A stretch of 64,000 nt of DNA, from contig MOWL01000045.1 in assembly GCA_002110485.1 (NCBI GenBank), positions 1,612,001 through 1,676,000 on the forward strand, in the 5' to 3' direction. A program made the position numbers and the translations under genes. This DNA is from Emergomyces orientalis. Taxonomy: Eukaryota; Ascomycota; Eurotiomycetes; Onygenales; Ajellomycetaceae. The notes below the pieces were generated by a model that was not told where the DNA came from, did no database searches, and was given only the letters and a program-made list of their open reading frames with translations. Of this stretch, positions 58,357-64,000 are shown piece by piece (position 1 is the first letter of the stretch; the number at the start of each line of letters is the position of its first letter).

Positions 58357-59091
58357 TCAATCAAAATCTGGTTCACAGACACCAAGCAAACTGCTACCAT
58401 GCATTATACATTCACCGCAATCTTGCATAAAACATCTTGTGGTGAATTTGCAGCTAGTCTGAACACAATGACCTGGCTGATATAACTCTTCAGAAGAATG
58501 AGAAAAATTCTCCACCTCCCGCTGGTCCAACTCTTTGTATCCTTCTGGCTGCCCGAACATGAGGGGCTGAAGATGGCTAGGTGGGGACCAAATTTGTTCT
58601 GATTTAACCGCGAAGCCATCAACGCCAACCCACTTTTGTTTCAGAATATTTTGCTCCCCGCTGGGGAACCTTGATGCAGCAATCATCAACTGTTCATTGG
58701 TGAGTTGCGCATAATCTATCACTTCTCCAGTTGAGGAGAAGGATCGCAGGATGCCATCATCACCAAAATGTTTGACCCCAAATGGATCACCCTTCAAGCC
58801 GCGAATAATCTCAGTCAAGCTATTCTCATTCTACAGCATTGTTAGCGTGTGTTCAAATTATTAAAATGAAAGCGAAAATGAAAGCCACTTGAGTTCTTTC
58901 AACACATGAATGGTGTGGGCTTACCGGTGCTCCCGTAGTGCCAGCATACTATGGATAAACTAATGGTTAATCATACTGAGTCGAATTGCATCAAGGCCTG
59001 GTTCTGCTTTGCTGGTAGGAAGACTTACTACAAGCATGCCTTGCAAGGCCAGGGCATGGAAGCCAATAGCGGTTAATGTCGGAAATTTCAT
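58357..59091 (-). CDS. Small secreted cysteine-rich protein, unknown function
   Basis: Three exons: 59091-59029, 58948-58925 (a 24-nt micro-exon) and 58830-58357, giving 186 residues. The N-terminus (MKFPTLTAIGFHALALQGML) is a clear signal peptide, with likely cleavage near YAG/TTGAP. The mature chain has no cysteine until its last 40 residues, which hold six: C-x4-C-x5-C-x4-C-x2-C-x10-C, beginning GHCVQTSCKFTTRC. Three disulfides are likely. The N-terminal part of the mature protein is hydrophilic with ASRFPSGEQNILKQKWVGVD in the middle. The size, signal peptide and even cysteine count resemble small secreted effector-like proteins of fungi, but I recognise no family and give no function. 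The exon joins keep phase and use GTAAGT, GTAAGC and matching acceptors. Flanked by an AT-rich spacer on each side. Confidence 0.8.
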
Positions 59092-60489
59092 GTCGACAAG
59101 ATAATTGTTTGATCAATTTCAGAAGAACTCTCACTCTAGACTACTATCAGCTTTTTTTCTTCGCTTGCGCGAATACAGGAATTTATAAGTTAGTTGGTAT
59201 AGTTTTAGCTTTGGCATATGGGCGGATGAAGGGAGCTGGATTGCACAAAATATCAAATCATTAAGTAGAAATATTTTGGAGGATTGTTTGCGGAGTATTT
59301 TATTTTATTTTTTCCACGGTTTCCTTTCCTCGTGCACATCCTACTGTAGCATTGCCGGAGAATTTGCCCCCATGGATCAACCTGTTCACCAGAGAAATGG
59401 AAGGTTGCCGTGGAGCATCCAAGAATTGGACGACGGTTGGTACCTCGGCACACAACATTCGCTAGTCCCAAAGAGGCTTGACCTAACTGGACCTGAGCAG
59501 TTTATTTTGCGAAACCACTTAAATTTAATCACAATCTGCAAAATATACACTTCAAGAAATGAAAATAGAAAATTTTGAAGATTCTTACTACAAAATGAGT
59601 ATACAGATGCAGTGTCATAATGCAGAAAGAATACATCTGATTGATATGAATAAATTTGCTTAACTTTTTACTAATGTATTTAGTCAGCACGCCACAATGG
59701 AATGCAACCTTCTTGCACGCGCCAGTCTGGAGACAACTTCCAGTTAAACTATTCTCTTCGATGACGAGGCAATCTAGCCATACATCCAACATGCTGGTTT
59801 TGTATACATGGATGTCTTGTAGCTCCCTCCGTTCTAACTACCGAAAAAGGGGAGCAGGAAGCTCGGGAGAGATCAGTGAATGGGCGAGCGTCTCTGCAGC
59901 AGGCACCCCTCCCCCAAGAGCTATCTGATATAAAGGACATAGTTCCGTCCCCGCGCCGCGCTCCCCCTATCTTTCCCCTTCGATTAGGTCTGAAGAGATC
60001 AACAGCGATATGGTTCATTGAATATCAATGGAGTTTGTTCATGTTAACCTCGGATAATAAGAGATTATAATGCGAATTATATGTTAGTACGGAAATCGTC
60101 AATCGTCATTTGTTCAATAGATATGATGGGAGAGACCACCAGGCGAAAAATGTATATACATAAAGAGGAAAAGAAACGGGGGACTCAATGTGCGAATCAA
60201 AGCGGTTATCCGTACGAATCACCGAAGCGATAATCAGGTATTAGGTAAGAAGGTAAAAATAAAATAAGGATAAGCGAATATTTACAGGATTTGACAGCCT
60301 GGGGCAGGAGCGGGGTTGGGAGGAAGCAGAAAACTTGCTATAATTGCTTCCTTGTTTTAATATTTCCAATTTCGCTTGTCCAGCTTGCACTCGCGGTTGT
60401 CTATAGTGTTTTCCAGCGAACTAATACAAATGGGTGCTTTTATACTTAGGTCATAAGGCGTAATAATAGGATGGTACTTCCGATGGTAT
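59092..60489. other. Intergenic region, no supported gene
   Basis: About 1.4 kb between the secreted-protein gene and sterol O-acyltransferase, both minus. The promoter of the former and the 3' side of the latter must lie here. AT-rich; several short frames exist without recognisable sequence. Confidence 0.55.
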
Positions 60490-62476
60490 CTAAACAAGGA
60501 CGTAGAGTGCGCACATCTAACAGAGCAATCAGTACATAACTCATACATCCAAGTAGAATTTCCTTCAGGGAACCAACGTACAAGGGAGAGCCCGATAATC
60601 ATGGAAATCCAAAAGCAAACATTCTAAATGAGGTTCAGTAGTTAGCAGCTAGACCGTTTACTGGTTCCGGAAAATGTAAATAAACTACAAACATTGAAAA
60701 CTTTTCGACCCTTAACAAGCTTGGAGCGCTGCACAGCAACAATGGGTAGCTGCATCATCATGGCAAGAATGCCATACCCCCTGATTTTCTTGGTGATACA
60801 ACCCATCACCAACTCATGTCCAATGGAACTCACGAAGAATGTGATAAACATGGCCCAAGAGCTGGAAAAGTGAGTCAAAGACGAGAAATAAACATGGCGC
60901 CGAAGGAAATGATGGACTGGGATATTCCACTCTCTGGAGAACTCCAACCTATCGAATGGGGCAAGTTAGCATATTGGGTATCAAGATGTTCTGTAGCAGA
61001 AGGGTAAAAAATGTCCATACCAATCGCAGGAGTTCCACCAGTCAGCGTAAAATTTGCGGTCCGCAAAGCGCGTAATTTCCGCAAAAGCATTCAGCGTATA
61101 TTCGAAAATGACAAGAAACACCAACAAAAAGGTTATCATGAAAGGCAATAGCAGCATGCTGATAGTTTCTGCAAGGACCAGAGCCTTCTCAGATCTGCTG
61201 CTCAGGCCTTGCATTCTTTCCGCAGATTCGTCTAGAACCGGAACGATGAACTCTTCGCTAACATGCGTAAGTAAGAATATACAGCCAAAAACGGCCAAAG
61301 TTTTAAAGAAGACTTCCATCCATCGTATTTCCTTCGTGCGCGGATATTCTAGTTCGTAGCACAACGTAGGGCAGAGCAGATAGTCCATATAATTGTAGAT
61401 CGTAAGGTTCTGAGGGTATGAAACTTGGCCGAGAGGAGAGGTTAATTCCGTCGCAAGATCTGAGCGGAGTTTAGAAAGCGGTTGGGATTCGTCTTCCTTC
61501 TCGTTATCTGATTCCGTATTCTCTTCCATCAATCGACTCTCAGATCGTGGATAGCGCACAGCAGCAGATAGGGACCTGGGCTCGGGCTTATCCAAAGCTG
61601 ATAGGCGATGCTCCGTCTCACTCAAATGTCCATTATAGAAGGCGTAGGAATGCATTTTCATAAGAAGGGTTAAAGTGTGTAGGATAAAGAATACCTGGGC
61701 AGTCCAAGTCCAATGAAGTAGGAAAGGCAAACTGGTGAGAAAGAAATACGTTAGCAGCTTTTTTAACTGCAATATTATGCAAGAAAAAACATACGCTACC
61801 CATAAAGTGAGCCATGCTGTTTGAAAGCAGCTTTGTAATATCATTCCTCCCCTTGACCATCTTAGCCAGCCCTCATTTTTCCTGAATGTTAAATGGAATG
61901 GAAGAGACAATGCAGTACTCGAAACCATAGCAAGGTCACAAAGACCAAGCTGCCAAACATTCGCCGACAGCAAAGACCACACTTGCACTCGTAATGGATG
62001 ACCAGTGTCTTTTATATTTCGGACAACCGTGGTCATGACCATGATAAACAGGCTAACCCAAAATAGAGAGAAGAAGCCGCGGAAATCTCGATAGTCGCTA
62101 TCAGGGTCAAAATGAGATACCCTAGGTTTGTATTCGATTGAGTAGAACAATCTTCGTCTCGCCTGAGCTCGTATCTGCTTCCTTGCACATGATATTGACT
62201 GTACGGATGGGGGTGCATCTTCGGGAATAGGGGTAGATCGACCACTTTCAGGAGGAGTTAGCCGCTGCTCTAGTTTCGAGGAATGCAGGATTGGCGGAGG
62301 GGGATTGAGAAGGGCGGGCCTTTTTCTTCTTTATACCTTGATAAATCAAATGACATTCTATCCACGCTCGCAGATGGAGTGAGATAATGGTCTTCGCTCT
62401 GGTGTTTATTTGCCCGGACTGCTCGTGGCCGCAGGACCCCGGTTCCCGCACCCCCATTCACGTGCACAGAGGACAT
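60490..62476 (-). CDS. are2: Sterol O-acyltransferase (ACAT/ARE family, MBOAT)
   Basis: Six exons: 62476-62337, 62244-61795, 61731-61021, 60948-60693, 60623-60582 and 60516-60490, giving 541 residues. The MBOAT signatures are complete: FYADWWN at about 424-430 and the active-site His at about 478 in FVSSIGHELVMGCITKKIRG. Other family segments are LLMKMHSYAFYNGHLSE, YLLCPTLCYELEYPRTKEIR, WNIPVHHFLRRHVYFSSLTH and a terminal MCALYVLV. Many transmembrane helices are present; the N-terminal 90 residues are hydrophilic and Ser/Pro-rich. The enzyme joins a long-chain acyl group from acyl-CoA to ergosterol in the ER, storing sterol esters in lipid droplets. The last exon is 27 nt. Intron 2 (61732-61794, 63 bp) has no stop in frame, and the protein reads properly across the exon joint as WLTLWVALPFLLHW. 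Confidence 0.95.
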
Positions 62477-64000
62477 GGTGAGGATTTCTAGGGGCAACGG
62501 GATAAGGCTCAATTAAAGGGAATGATGGCGGGATATAGTAGGGTAATCATAGCAGGATAACCCTAATAAATATACAGAGTTGGTGAAGGAAAATGCCAGC
62601 TCAATGCTGGGAGGATGAATATATAAAGCATGTCCGCTAAGGCCGGTACCTTCCCGGTGATGTCAGCGGATTAAGTGCAGCTGCACGCTGCTTTAGCACC
62701 GTTAGGAGTTATGCTAGCCTAATCCACATAATCGTTCAATAATGTCAGCCGCAACGGCGTACTGAGTTGCCTGGCTTGCGCACGAAATGTTAAAACAGCG
62801 ACAAGAACAATATTCGTATTTCTATTGTCAGCCTCCGAAAGAGACCAACAGCAGAATATATATAAGTTAACTCTTTTACAATTATTAATGTTCAGCTCAC
62901 ACGGATATTGGTTCGGATCGCTCTGGAAGAAACTCCCCTCGATTAAAGTTGTTGAATACGGAGGACGCTTGAAGTTATTTGATTATTTGCCATACTTAAC
63001 TTGACCAGACATTTGTGTCCTTTTCTGTATGATTCTTTTAATGAATTCTAATTGATCAATTTTCACTCCGCAATGCGAGCTATTAAAGTAGATTAGCACA
63101 CACATTGCTCACCACCGAGGCACCCATAAATAGCAACTGGCAGTGCTAGATTCAGCTAAACCCTACGGACGAAAGCCCATGGATCTACCCATTGTTATCG
63201 ACATGCACATAAGTACTGTACAATCAGATAGTTAGTCAGCCGTTGCATATGTACTTAAGTATGCCAGATAGTTAGTTACAAGTATGTTTCATGCTACCTC
63301 ATACTCTGGGCATTATAATGCATTTACGTATTCCCCATAGAAAATATATATAGTACCTGAGCGAATACACCCTCTCCCTTGCTGACAATCTCAGCTGCGG
63401 TATGACCTACCATATCCTAGGAATAGTACTGCTCTATTAATTGTGAGTTTGTTCCCTAAATTCTTTGCGCGGTCTCCAGTGCCATCAGAACATCTGCCAA
63501 CAAGCAGAAACACATCAGAAGAAAAACCCTAGATGTATGTATAGCTAGTCCAACTAAAAGTGTTGCGTGAACGCATATATATTTCCACATCTGGTGAGAT
63601 GCCCAAGTTTCCATTGGAAGTACGGATCTCCAGGTCGCTGGGTAAACCGTTTCTCAAAGCGTCTCCCAATCATCTCGCAAATCATTTTGCAACTGCGTAA
63701 GTATTCCACGGGTGTATCAGGTTATGGTTGTATAAACACTACATCTAAGGGTAGAGAAAGGAGCAATGAATAAAATTTACGGTAGCTATTTTAAGCGGAA
63801 GAGAATTAAATATTCAAATACAGATTTCCTCATATCTCGCCTCCAGTTTGCCAACCACAACAAATGCGAGATTGTATTTAACCACTCGGCCAAAAGGACA
63901 CCCTTAGCGTCTAAGGGTTTCTAAGTTAGTACAGAAGTTTGATGGTTTAATGTACCTCCCAGATTGAATCTCTATTAATTAGAGTGCAGATATGAGAGGA
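62477..64000. other. Intergenic region at the right edge
   Basis: About 1.5 kb, starting with the promoter side of sterol O-acyltransferase. AT-rich with small repeats, such as AGTTAGT in 63227-63275. A stretch near 63880 resembles a tRNA A-box on the minus strand, but no full tRNA can be built. No gene is visible. Confidence 0.5.

Noticed and set aside
63830..63905. tRNA-like A-box on the minus strand (TGGCCGAGTGGTTAA)
   Set aside because: The A-box matches Leu/Ser tRNAs, but no proper anticodon stem, B-box (GGTTCGANTCC) or acceptor stem can be formed.

Overview
The window is nuclear DNA from a filamentous ascomycete. Genes carry many short introns (mostly 50-160 bp) with GT-AG ends and CTRAY-like branch sites. 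The protein set (NTF2, TVP18, SR140-like, MED15, ARE2, AIM18, BAG, LMBR1-like, SLC35F6-like) is typical of Pezizomycotina. Wide AT-rich spacers, long pyrimidine-rich leaders and TACCTAGG-type palindromes suggest Eurotiomycetes, perhaps Onygenales; that placement is inference. I rebuilt exon structures by hand from splice sites and reading-frame continuity, and I support 18 protein-coding genes. I saw no rRNA, convincing tRNA, CRISPR array or intact transposon.

Layout. 0-13 kb: a small protein with a mitochondrial-type N-terminus (minus), a single-pass membrane protein of the DUF7820 type (minus), a 4.4-kb spacer with odd coding-like fragments, and an unrecognised conserved-looking nuclear-type protein (minus). 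13-19 kb: an SR140/U2SURP-like splicing protein, NTF2 and TVP18, all plus. 19-31 kb: an accessory-looking stretch with an intact seven-exon NACHT-WD40 STAND/NLR gene (minus) and, divergently, an RBR-type E3 ubiquitin ligase with an N-myristoylation signal and a 51-residue internal duplication. 31-46 kb: AIM18, a class I glutaredoxin with a CSYS active site, a long disordered CaaX-box protein, a BAG-domain co-chaperone and an LMBR1-like membrane protein. 47-55 kb: MED15 with long Gln/Ala tracts and an SLC35F6-like transporter. 55-64 kb: a serine beta-lactamase-like hydrolase, a small secreted six-cysteine protein, and sterol O-acyltransferase.

The genes do not form a pathway. The best candidates for something new are the NLR/RBR pair lying between conserved housekeeping genes (a possible self/non-self recognition locus), the small secreted cysteine-rich protein, and the CaaX protein. 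All splice models are inferred from sequence only; RNA-seq would be the direct test.
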